A program made the translations under genes and the position numbers. 15,000 bases of DNA, taken from contig NC_135567.1 of NCBI RefSeq assembly GCF_964340395.1, positions 15,955,306 to 15,970,305 of the forward strand, in the 5' to 3' direction. This DNA comes from Glandiceps talaboti (Eukaryota; Hemichordata; Enteropneusta; Spengelidae). Position 1 is the first letter of the stretch, and each line of letters begins with the position of its first letter. Positions 1 to 7,870 of the stretch are shown here, one piece after another. Under the pieces are notes generated by a model. The model did no database searches. It was not told the origin of the DNA and saw only the letters and a list, made by a program, of their open reading frames with translations.

Positions 1-485
1 AGTACAGTCGCTTCCTCCCCAACCATCACCACAGTGACAGTCTGAGGGGTCATCCTCACCACAGGAGCCACCATTATAACAAGGGCATTTGTGTTCACAG
101 CGGTTACCATAGTAACCAGGTTTACAGTTACATGTACCATTGGTTGGATCACACACGGCATCATTTGAACAGTTACATCGATGAACACAATCAACTCCAT
201 AAAAACCGTCTTGACAGATACAAATACCAACGTCGTCACACCGGTAAATATTTCCACATGTACATTTACTTTCACAAAGACTTCCATAGTAGCCTGACTG
301 ACAAACACATGAACCATCGACTGCATTGCATTTAGCATCATTATCACAATTGCATGATTTCTGACACTTGTTGTCATAGTAACCGTCTAAACACTGACAT
401 GAACCATCAACATTCGAACATTTCCCGCCATTTTCACATGAACATATATGTTTGCAATTTTCACCATAGAATCCATTTTCGCATT
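1..485 (-). CDS. Exon 3 (partial) of a MEGF/SREC/Draper-like EGF-repeat protein
   Basis: The minus strand is open across all 485 bases: 2 bases completing a split codon, then 161 codons running off the window at position 1. The peptide is Cys-rich, with successive EGF-like units of about 29-31 residues in the spacing C-x-C-x5-C-x6-C-x-C-x8-C. Typical pieces are CENGFYGENC, GSCVCQSGYYGSLC and CNCKPGYYGNRC. There is the tail of one repeat, then five complete repeats; the last is more divergent (DCHCGDGWGGSDC). This spacing is known from MEGF10/SREC/Draper/nimrod-type extracellular proteins, which bind ligands or particles at the cell surface. The exon starts at 485 after a TTTCAG acceptor (CT at 486-487 on the plus strand) in phase 1, matching the donor of exon 2 at 2451. 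Membrane and cytoplasmic parts, if any, lie outside the window, so secreted and receptor forms cannot be told apart. Confidence 0.9.
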
Positions 486-586
486 CTGAAACATAATAAA
501 GTGCAATGAGGCTCTATATATCGTATAATGATTAACAACTGCTTACCATTAACCAGGTTATGGTTATAGTAATTTTCGGTAATTGT

Positions 587-1070
587 GCAATATTTGAAGA
601 ATGCAAGTTTTAAGTAACATGTAACATTAATATACATACACTGCTGGTGCAATTTCGTATAATTCTCTTTGATGTAGTTTTTACCGTTATCATAAATGGT
701 ATAAATGACCCTTTGCATAATTAATCTTTTCTTAGGCAATATCTTAAGTATGTAACGTTCAAATTTCATTGTAACCAAGCACGCACAAGACTATAACAAA
801 GCGTATAAGGTTGTTATAGCTCTATATTTTATAAATGACTCATTTGCATACTTAATGGTTTCTGGTAACTAGACAATATCTTCAGAATGCAAGCATTACA
901 ATAGATATGATTAGGTACATACATCGGTGATAACAAAAATCGCATATTCTGTAAAGCTTGTTGATGTAGTTGTTAGTTCGATGATTCATTTACATAATGA
1001 ACGATTTTTTTGTGGTAATTATGGAATATCTTAGAAATACAAGCATTGATATTCATATAGGTATATGCAC
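587..1070 (+). repeat. Degenerate tandem array, left block, period about 137-150 bp
   Basis: A landmark of the form gcaatatctta-gaatgcaag recurs at about 587, 736, 873 and 1023, giving spacings of 149, 137 and 150 bp. Each landmark is preceded by a sequence like cATTTGCATA-TAAT (near 705, 842 and 988) and followed by a 'gtgataacaaa...gtaaagcttgttgatgtagt' type segment. Copies are strongly diverged, so this is an old array. No coding potential is evident; the short ORFs crossing it are incidental. Confidence 0.6.
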
Positions 1071-1738
1071 ATTGTTAAAGACGCAACTGCCCAAAATAAA
1101 GAGGATAATGGCTAATCTATGCAAATGCGGGAAATTCAAACTGCTGTACAGAGCACTAGCTTCTGGGTCTTGTTTTCAGCATTTTTTTCTGTGCTTCGAG
1201 AAACACACAGGTCATGTATCATGTACAATTGTTTGTGAATGTCGTAGGATGGTAACTTGATACACAAATTAGTTGAAAATCAGTCTGTTTGTTTCATAGA
1301 ATGAAAAAACCTCTCTAAATGAGATAATTCCCCTGCAAACAGCTGATTAGATTGTGTGCCATTCAGAATTATTCAAATATGCGGCATTTGCATGTGAAAA
1401 ACCAAGATATAGGGAATGTTTATATTTTGGTGATTACTTGCCAGTGAGTCATCACAAGTTCTCCACCTCCAAACATACAGTCAGTCATATGCAAAAATGG
1501 TCCCAGGCGCCGCCAGTTGCATGTTTAAAAACTAAATGCGATGTGCTGTAAAGCTTGTTGAGGTACCTGTTAGTTTGACAATACATTAGCATAGCTAATA
1601 GTTTAGGTAAATATGCATTGCCTTACGACTGCAAAAATGAAATTTCAAATATTGTGCTGCATACATTGATGATAACAAAGCACATGCATCTTGTAATGCC
1701 TGCTGATGTGACATTTAATGTTATCAACAAATTTGCAT
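842..1738. promoter_or_regulatory. Cluster of four perfect octamer (ATTTGCAT/ATGCAAAT) motifs
   Basis: Perfect octamers lie at 842-849, 1386-1393 and 1731-1738 (ATTTGCAT) and at 1119-1126 (ATGCAAAT). Near matches occur at about 705 and 1490. This is the classic POU-domain recognition sequence. Two copies (842, 1731) sit at equivalent places in the tandem repeat; the other two are outside recognisable units. Enhancer function is inference only. Confidence 0.3.
1071..1466. other. Unassigned stretch interrupting the tandem array
   Basis: This stretch separates the two blocks of the array and does not carry its landmarks. It has two perfect octamers (1119-1126, 1386-1393) but no recognised gene. 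It may be an old insertion or highly diverged units; boundaries are approximate. Confidence 0.35.
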
Positions 1739-1880
1739 ATAACTAACAAGGTTGGCAATTAGGCAATATCTTACGAATTCTTCTTAAATTATCAAATTCT
1801 TAAATTTGGTAAAAATTTTGGTGATAACAAAATGCACTTGTATAGTCGATTAATATACTGTTAATTTATTGACAAATTAA
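1467..1880 (+). repeat. Degenerate tandem array, right block
   Basis: This continues the array of 587-1070. The gtaaagcttgttga landmark at about 1549 matches the one near 953, the gcaatatctta-type landmark occurs at about 1615 and 1763 (148 bp apart), and 'gtgataacaaa' recurs near 1670 and 1820. The left boundary is extrapolated from the period rather than seen. Confidence 0.55.
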
Positions 1881-2450
1881 TGAAATTTATCAATAAAGGG
1901 AGTAACATGTATACTAAGCGTGGATTGTTGCTTTGGCGAAAAAACCTTATGTGTTTGCGATAACATGGCCTCAGAAAATAGGGTAAATGGGTCGGGATAT
2001 TTTCATTTCGCTTTATTTATTTAATTAATTTTTTTTAAATCTTATTTGTTTCATTTTTCCTTTTAAAATGTTTTCATCTTTTCAAAAATACTGCTTCGCC
2101 CCAAAAGCAAACAAAATGTCGGTCTGAATTAATATTCTGAGATACGCAGATGAAATATGTACATACACCACTGGGGAAAGAAAACAGACGTGCATGAACG
2201 TCATGAAGACAAAGTATTTCTTATCTTTTTGTTGAAAATGTTTAGGGTCAGTGGTTTAAACTAGGGTCGGTTTGGTTATCGGAAACACATATTTTGATAC
2301 TGCATGTAGGAACAACAATCGAAACACGAGCTCTTTTTCCTTATGGTATGTAGTATTGACATATGAGCCATTCTTTATTTTCACGGATTTGATCATAATT
2401 CGATGATACATTGTCCTTAAGTCTCGTATTTGTAAACTTGCATCACTCAC

Positions 2451-2515
2451 CTACACATAGAGATGTATTGTTATCAATTCCGTTGTTTGAGAAGCCATCG
2501 CAACATTTGTATATC
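2451..2515 (-). CDS. Exon 2 of the EGF-repeat gene (Cys-Cys module)
   Basis: A 65-bp exon on the minus strand between a TTATAG acceptor (CT at 2516-2517 on plus) and a consensus GTGAGT donor (2450-2445). One base completes the previous codon, then 21 codons read IYKCCDGFSNNGIDNNTSLC followed by V, and a final G is left over. The TG left by exon 1 plus this exon's first G makes Trp. The last G plus AA from exon 3 makes Glu, giving ...SLCVECENGFYGENC across the junction. The CC-DGF...LC-x2-C pattern resembles the short Cys module (EMI-like or CCxGY type) that precedes EGF repeats in many invertebrate MEGF-like proteins. The exon is very small; its support rests on phase agreement at both ends and on cysteine spacing. 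Confidence 0.8.
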
Positions 2516-2684
2516 CTATAAATGAAATACAAAATTATGATCGGTGAACTGATCATTATATTCAATTTGTACAATACTTTTAATTAATAACCATCGATGA
2601 TACAAATTAATTTTGCATATACACAATGACACATACAGGCGAAAATGAAGAAGACACATGTAGAAACGATTCCACCTAGAAACT

Positions 2685-2897
<213 letters not shown>

Positions 2898-2903
2898 CGT
2901 CAG

Positions 2904-3018
2904 ACTGACAGTCAGACCAGGTGGTAGTAGTCCCTGGATGGATGGGTACCCATGCTTGTTAGCAAAATTTCATATGTAACCGTTTTTCTGGAATATTTCA
3001 ATGAAAAACGCCCCCTTT

Positions 3019-3020
<2 letters not shown>
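2904..3020 (+). repeat. Dispersed-repeat fragment, arm A
   Basis: It contains GGGTACCCATGCTTGTTAG at 2944-2962, which matches the reverse complement of 4298-4316 at 18 of 19 bases. Upstream similarity (GGTGGtAGT against GGTGGcAGT) extends the match. The end (2999-3020, caatgaaaaacgcccccttttt) is similar in direct orientation to 4266-4287. It abuts the (AAT)n tail of the CR1-like element. Confidence 0.6.
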
Positions 3021-3063
<43 letters not shown>

Positions 3064-4084
3064 TTTATTTCTTAAAAAGTTAACGCTTTCCATATAAAAA
3101 CATCTCAAAGCGCCTTACAATGCTACGACAAAAAGGCAATAAAAAAATGTAAAACACATTGGAGGAATCTGCCAGTAATAAACAGTCATTCAAATAAAAA
3201 GTTATGTTTTAAGATTTGACTTAAAAACGCTAATATTCTTACTCAAACGGAGTGACAGTGGCAGCCTATTCCACAAATGTGGAGTCCCCATAAAAAGGCT
3301 GTTTTGACTACAGGTTGGTGAAGTGTGCAGGCACCTTCAGTGGAGGATCGAAGTGTGCGGCCAACAGAGCGTATATTCATGCAAGAGTTCCCTAAGGTAC
3401 ACTGGGGCCTTATTATTTAACACCTTGTATGTTAAGCACAGAATCTTAAACTCATTCCTTTTCTGCACAGGGAGCCAATGCAACCTGTTCAGTACTGGGG
3501 TGATATGTTCAGTTTTCCTTGTTTTGGTAACCAAACGTGCTGCGGAATTCTGAATAGATTGTAGTTTAGTAATCTGATAATTTGGTAGGCCATAAAGCAG
3601 ACTATTACAGTAGTCAAGCCGAGAAATGACAAAAGCGTGTACTAATTTTTCTGTTGAACCCTGGTCTAAAAGGTTGTGGATTTTACCAATTCTCCATAGA
3701 GCAAGAGACGCTAACCTGCATAGATTGGAAATATGTGATGCCATGGTCATTGATTCATCAAGTGTGACACCAAGGTCATGAACTACTGAAGCTGAATGAA
3801 CACTGACGCCCCCAACTTGTATGTCGCATCCCCGTGGCCGGTCCCCATTACCAAACTTTGAAGAGAATCATATAACCTCAGTCTTGCTGTCATTAAGAGC
3901 GAGCATGTTATCATTCATCCATTGTCGAATTTCGTCGACACAATTCTCAATTTTTGCACTTGGGACATAATCACGGGAGCAAACGACATACAGCTGAGAG
4001 TCGTCAGCATAAAACATACATTCTAAACCGTGTTGTTTTATCATGTCTTCAAGAAGTGCAATATACAGACTAAATACCTTGGTG
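3021..4084 (-). mobile_element. 5'-truncated CR1/L2-like LINE
   Basis: The element reads on the minus strand from about 4084 to an (AAT)n tail at 3021-3062. It keeps only the C-terminal half of a reverse transcriptase and a 3' UTR ending in GCGCTTTGAGATG...GGAAAGCG...AAATAAATATTATT, the form expected for CR1/L2-group 3' ends. It is 5' truncated, as usual for target-primed reverse transcription. It sits in intron 1, between two arms of another repeat. The exact 5' edge (4080-4086) is uncertain and I found no clear target-site duplication. Confidence 0.88.
3202..4084 (-). pseudogene. Broken reverse transcriptase of the CR1/L2-like LINE
   Basis: Reading minus from 4084: a palm-domain segment with FYADDSQLY (the YADD catalytic box of reverse transcriptase), then KIENCVDEIRQWMNDNMLAL and LNDSKTEVI, then HDLGVTLDESMTMASHI, SRLDYCNSLLYGLP, LQSIQNSAARLVT, HITPVLNRLHWLPVQKR and LWNRLPLSL. 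All are hallmarks of the region C-terminal to the RT core in CR1/Jockey-type LINEs. Damage is visible. There is an in-frame TGA soon after the TEVI segment (near 3870), and a 137-codon open stretch (3750-3337) ends in another TGA. Beyond this the family-like sequence alternates between frames (RTLRSSTEGACTLHQPVVKT in one, GTPHLWNRLPL in another), implying frameshifts. The N-terminal endonuclease and first RT motifs are absent. This copy is dead. Confidence 0.88.
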
Positions 4085-4350
4085 AAAATCAGTGCAAAAA
4101 CATCCCTTTATTTCAGAAATCCGGGGAGGTTTTACCTTCAAGGACACCTAATAATCCATACACTGCACGTACACTGTTTGCCCTAAATGTTTGAATACTA
4201 CTGTTTACCATAGAAATGATCTGAAAAAGTACCCATTTTTTTACTATTCCATGGACCTAGATGACCAACGAAAAATACCCCCTTTTCCGTGAAATGTCTA
4301 ACAAGCATGCGTACCCGCTTCGTCTTGGACTGCCACCGGGCAGTCAGACA
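4085..4350. repeat. Dispersed-repeat fragment, arm B (inverted relative to arm A)
   Basis: The plus strand 4298-4316 (ctaacaagcatgcgtaccc) is the inverted partner of 2944-2962. The following gactgccaccgggcagtcagac at 4328-4349 continues the resemblance. Inside, a gAAAAAy-CCCCTTTT-like segment recurs near 4094, 4221 and 4268 and matches the end of arm A. This may be one older repetitive element split by the CR1-like insertion. Confidence 0.5.
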
Positions 4351-4440
4351 AACAGACAGACAGATAGCAAATGAACGAGTTGGAGGGACATACACATACA
4401 GAGGTGTACATGTAAACACAAGACGCACACAGACAAACAG

Positions 4441-4500
4441 GTATGTATGTATGTATGTATGTATGTATGTATGTATGTATGTATGTATGTATGTATGTAT
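4441..4500 (+). repeat. (GTAT)15 microsatellite
   Basis: Fifteen uninterrupted GTAT units. It gives artefactual CMYV and THTYI ORFs on the two strands. Confidence 0.98.
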
Positions 4501-4740
4501 CTTTACATGGAAATGCAAAGTGGGATATATACCGATTCGATTAAAGCTTAATATACTTACTGTACTGCATTGCAGCCATTTCAGCGTATAGGATTAAAGC
4601 ATTCACATTGCAACCTACATCCTACCAGGTCCCCAATTATACAGCTGGGTTGACTGAAGCACAATCGTGGTTCAAATCTTGCCCAAGGACTTTAGCCACT
4701 CAGAAACAAACGGCAGCGATGGGGATCGAAACTACAACCT

Positions 4741-4965
4741 GCAGATTCCAAGCCGGCCACTCTAACTATTCGACCATCATGACGCCACAACCTACAATGT
4801 ACATATTACAAGCCGGCCACTCTAACCATTTACCCATCATTACTCCACAACCTGCAGATCCAAAGCCAACCATGCTAACTATCCACCCATCATGACTCCA
4901 CGCCCTTCAACCTGCAGATTCAGAGCCAGCCGCTCTAACCATTCACCCATCATGACTATTATATT
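4741..4965 (+). repeat. Four-copy degenerate tandem repeat, 53-60 bp unit
   Basis: Units begin near 4741, 4794, 4854 and 4914. Each has the form gcagatt-caagCCggCCactctaac-att-acCCATCATgact-cacaacct. The agccggccac landmark lies at 4751 and 4811, with diverged versions near 4864 and 4924. Just upstream, 4718-4740 reads gatggggatcgaa-ctacaacct. The ggatcgaa...ctctaacca pattern resembles the 3' half of a tRNA read antisense, so a tRNA-derived SINE fragment is possible. I see no full tRNA fold. Confidence 0.7.
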
Positions 4966-4978
4966 GTTACATAGTTGC

Positions 4979-4993
4979 ATAATACAGAGTTAT
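4979..4993 (+). repeat. Target-site duplication, left copy
   Basis: ATAATACAGAGTTAT, identical over 15 bases to 6052-6066. It bounds the 5' end of the LINE at 4994. Confidence 0.88.
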
Positions 4994-5847
4994 TCAAACA
5001 GGAAGTTAGGTATATCACTCAAACATTCGTTTAAACTGTTCGATGCAATTGTTGTACCAATAGTTTGCTATGGTAGTGAATTTTGGGGGTTCGAATATGC
5101 TGAACAGGTCGAAAGAATACAGTACCGGTTTTGCCGTTTTCTGCTTGGTGTAAACAGTAATGTTAATTCAGGGGCTCTACTTGGAGAATGTGGCAGATTT
5201 CCTTTTTGTTATGTATATTTTAAACGCTGTATCAAATATTGGGTAAAGCTGATTGGTATGGAAAGTGATAGGTATCCCAAAGCGGGTTATTTAATGCTGA
5301 AAAGACTTGATCAAGCAGGTAGAAAAACGTGGGCTACACATATTAAGCGTTTGTTGATGAGATATGGATTCGGCATTGTTTGGTTTGAGCAGCAGGTTGG
5401 TGACCAAGAAGTTTAAAAAAAATTATTTTCTCAAAGATTAAGAGACTGCTGTTTACAGGAATGGTCTACCGCAATTCAGCCAGACTTCATACATACAGTG
5501 AATTCAAATCAGAACTTGAACCTGAAAAGTATCTGACGTGTATTTCAGTTTTTGCCTTTAAACAGGCTCTGGCTCGATTTCGATGCTCAAGTCACAAACT
5601 TAGAATTGAAACGGGAAGACATGAAAATGTGTTTCTAGACGATCGTAACTGTCCTTTCTGTACTCACCAAAATGTAACTATTGTAGAAGATGAATATCAC
5701 TTTCTTTTGATATGTCCATTATATGCTCTTGACAGAGTTAGATATATTCCACCACAATTTCATATTTTTCCGTCCAAGGAAATGTTTATTTCCCATATTT
5801 CTAGTACAAACCCTCACCTTATACACCGTTTATCAATATGTATTTAA
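4994..5847 (+). pseudogene. Broken LINE ORF2 C-terminus
   Basis: Two open stretches in different frames are joined by a frameshift near 5414-5465. The first (4994-5416) includes LFDAIVVPIVCYGSEFWGF and VERIQYRFCRFLLGV, typical of the region after the RT domain in non-LTR elements (the 'LxxxIxPILxYGSEIWG' block). The second (5461-5847) includes SARLHTYSEFKSELEPEKYL, FRCSSHKLRIETGRHENV and a zinc-knuckle-like C-x2-C...EDEYHFLLICPLY ending near RLSICI. Endonuclease and catalytic RT motifs are missing because of the 5' truncation, so the fragment cannot mobilise itself. The final C-x2-C...H-x4-C block is characteristic of the C-terminal domain of many invertebrate LINEs. Clade assignment (RTE, Nimb or CR1-like) cannot be made without a search. 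Confidence 0.88.
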
Positions 5848-6010
5848 GTCTTTTAAGACAAGAGAGAATTTTGTTCAATTATAGTTATACCTGGCATCCA
5901 CAAATGTTTTTCTTTTCTTTCCATAACGTCATTTATGTATTTAAGAATTTATTAGTTTTTGTTCATTTTGACCGATCCTTTTATGTGAAATATTACTTTC
6001 TTTGTATGAT

Positions 6011-6022
6011 GGGCCGTGGCCC
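6011..6022 (+). other. Short perfect-stem hairpin in LINE 3' UTR
   Basis: GGGCC-GT-GGCCC, 20 bases before the (TCTA)3 tail. 3'-terminal hairpins are used as reverse-transcriptase recognition elements in several LINE clades; the role here is inferred. Confidence 0.5.
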
Positions 6023-6051
6023 TTTACTGAAATAAATAAATCTATCTATCT

Positions 6052-6066
6052 ATAATACAGAGTTAT
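6052..6066 (+). repeat. Target-site duplication, right copy
   Basis: ATAATACAGAGTTAT, identical to 4979-4993, placed directly after the LINE tail. Confidence 0.88.
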
Positions 6067-6299
6067 ATAGTTATAAGAGCAAGAATTATTTATAAATAAA
6101 GTATAACATCCTTGGGGTACATTTGTACAGTGCAATGCAAGAGCTGGGGAACAAGAATCAAGAAATTTACTATGCATAATAGTACCTGTATACATACACG
6201 TATACGATACACGTGTATGTGTGGAAAACCTTCTATATGATCCACTCATTAAACAAGATACTTTAGAATTTATCAAATGTTTTCCAAATTCGTACTTAC

Positions 6300-6421
6300 C
6301 ATATATCTTTATATTTGAACCAGCGGCAGGCATTGGGATCATCTTCATCAGCCTCTTCTACATCAAGACATTGTCCGTTTCTCGGAATGCAAATTATGAA
6401 TATGATATATAGACACCTCAT
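6300..6421 (-). CDS. Exon 1 coding part of the EGF-repeat gene: start codon and signal peptide
   Basis: The minus-strand ATG at 6421-6419 opens 40 codons plus TG, ending at a consensus donor (GTAAGT, 6299-6294). The peptide starts MRCLYIIFIICIPRNGQC. It has a basic residue, a hydrophobic core of about eight residues (LYIIFIIC) and a polar end, that is, a signal peptide for entry to the secretory pathway. An acidic linker (EEADEDD) and then NACRWFKYKDI follow. The TG left over joins the G of exon 2 to give Trp, so the sequence runs ...CRWFKYKDIWIYKCCDGF. The other two minus frames contain stops, and G at -3 favours this ATG. The leader's upstream in-frame bases (6422-6432) contain no stop, so an earlier start in another exon is not excluded, though the signal peptide argues against it. 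Confidence 0.78.
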
Positions 6422-6432
6422 ATCTCCTAACC
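6422..6432 (-). other. Short 5' UTR after a strong splice acceptor
   Basis: Immediately upstream of the ATG the minus strand reads TTTATCTTTATCTTTTCATAG, then GG. The pyrimidine tract and CATAG form a near-ideal acceptor with AG at 6434-6433. This implies an upstream non-coding exon. GTAAGT donors on the minus strand lie at 6518-6513 (giving an 84-bp intron) and at 6743-6738, among others; which is used is unknown. Confidence 0.5.
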
Positions 6433-7375
6433 CTATGAAAAGATAAAGATAAACTAAAAGTTGACAATTGTGTCAGGTACACACTACTCAGCTGTTAACG
6501 TATGCTAAAGTGACTTACAGTGAAATCATACCACTGAGTCGGATATGATACCACCCATGAGTACATGAGAAAGATAACAAAGGGGGTGTGGGATTCCGCG
6601 AAAATATGTACAAACCAATGTTTCATACAATTCAAATGAAACTATCTACCACATTTGGCACTGTGCCAGTAATTCCGGTTATTTTCCTTATGACAGTCTC
6701 ATTTTGTGGAAATTTACAATTGCAAACACGGATGAAAACTTACTGCCAAGTAAATAATAAATCACTTTTTTGTCAAGCAACAGCGAGGACGGTCGTGACT
6801 GATCACGATACATGAGTGGTCATTTTATTATCTAACCACCTGCTTTCCAGAGAAACGTTTCCGTCTTATTATATGAGGCAATTAACTTAGTTTTTTATGA
6901 TAAGATGGCCATTTTTATCAGATGCCGGTACGATTAGTTTTTTTTGCCTACAAAAAGGATTGTTCGACTTATAACTTTCTCTGACTACCAAGCCCATTCT
7001 ATCTCTCTTTAATCAACTCAATATCCTTGACATCCATAAAAATTTGTAAACTTCAAGCTTGCAATTGCATGTTCATTTTTGACGTAAGACACGATCATTA
7101 TATATACACTAACGACCTCGATGACGGGATATAGGAAATGTTGTCGAGTTGACTTCCTTCTGATCTTTCTTTGATTCAAGCCTAGTGACGAACAATTGTT
7201 GCAAGAATGTAATAAAAAGTGCGGTCGTGTCTGGCAGTCTCATTTAAAAAAGGAAAACACCCAGACGTGTGCATTGGGAAAGAATGTACGACGTTAAACT
7301 TATTAGATTGCACGTAAGTCTAGCGACAAAATGAACTTGTGTTCGTTAACAGTTACTCAAAACGTAATGCTTTTT
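6433..7375. other. No gene seen
   Basis: A/T-rich sequence with only short incidental ORFs; the longest open frame (6588-6815, plus) starts mid-sequence and shows no motif. It lies upstream of the EGF-repeat gene's coding start, so part of its 5' untranslated exon or proximal regulatory DNA may be here, but I cannot place a promoter. Confidence 0.4.
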
Positions 7376-7870
7376 AATAATAATAATAATAAGTTTATTT
7401 CACCAAGAATAAATGTACATGTACATGATTGGTGAGGACCAGAGAGGTAGTTCTAGTGGAACTAATCGAGTCTCTGGCCCTGAATACATACACTTGTTAA
7501 ATGAAAGCAGTAAATTTTGCCATCTTATATACATTAGATATACATTAAATATATTTACAGTGTCAACAAAGACTGAAACTTACATTAGAAAGAAAAAATA
7601 TGATACAGGATTTTCACTATACTGTGTTCAAAAGATAATTTTTAATCGACTTTTTAAATAAATTTCTTGAGGTTATTGATTTTATCAGATTTGGAGTTTC
7701 GTTCCAGTGTTTTGCGATAGAGTAATAACTGTTGTTTATTGTTGTTTGCTAGGTCGATTCAGCCAAAATGTGCTGAAAAGGGGTGGATGTTTTTGCTGGT
7801 TGTGTTTAAGAAAATGTATTTCTTTCTCGGTTGGAAGATTTGTGAAAGAAATGCATAAGTTCACAGGAAG
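7376..7870 (-). mobile_element. Third LINE remnant, 3' end only
   Basis: On the minus strand, one frame with two stops reads CELMHFFHKSSNRERNTFS, then ILAEST, then YYSIAKHWNETPNLIKSI and SRNLFKKSIKNYLLN, ending at a stop near 7620. The W-N-x2-P-x-L-I-K-S-I...F-K-K-x-I-K-x-Y-L-L block is the usual C-terminal end of CR1/L2/Rex-type LINE polyproteins. The 3' UTR ends in GGTGAAATAAACTTATTATT, with an (AAT)n tail at 7376-7392. Upstream parts are truncated or too decayed to read, so the 5' edge near 7870 is approximate. The plus-strand ORF across 7413-7661 is its antisense shadow. Confidence 0.7.

Larger units (their letters stand above)
486..2450 (-). other. Intron 2 of the EGF-repeat gene
   Basis: A phase-1 intron of 1965 bp on the minus strand, with GTGAGT donor at 2450-2445 and TTTCAG acceptor ending at 486. 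The low-coordinate part is a degenerate tandem array (listed separately). From about 1890 to 2440 I see only A/T-rich unique-looking sequence without convincing ORFs. Confidence 0.75.
4994..6051 (+). mobile_element. 5'-truncated LINE with intact target-site duplication
   Basis: A 1058-bp insertion on the plus strand, holding the C-terminal end of a non-LTR retrotransposon ORF2 (4994-5847), an A/T-rich 3' UTR, a GGGCCGTGGCCC hairpin (6011-6022) and a tail AAATAAATAAA(TCTA)3. It is flanked by perfect 15-bp direct repeats (4979-4993, 6052-6066), which defines both ends. It lies antisense in intron 1 of the EGF-repeat gene. The perfect duplication suggests a younger insertion than the CR1-like copy nearby. 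Confidence 0.9.

Noticed and set aside
132-335. Plus-strand 67-codon ORF
   Set aside because: It is the antisense shadow of the EGF-repeat exon, which has conserved Cys spacing on the minus strand.
4718-4800. tRNA gene on the minus strand
   Set aside because: Only a T-loop-like ggatcgaa and part of an arm are visible; no acceptor stem or full cloverleaf could be drawn.
6181-6222. Palindromic catacacgta...acgtgtatg stretch
   Set aside because: Short alternating TA/CG simple sequence in the intron; no further evidence for function.
6046-6348. Minus-strand 100-codon ORF starting MKMIPMPAAGSN
   Set aside because: It runs across the exon 1 donor in a different frame from the signal-peptide reading, continues into the intron and has no domain.
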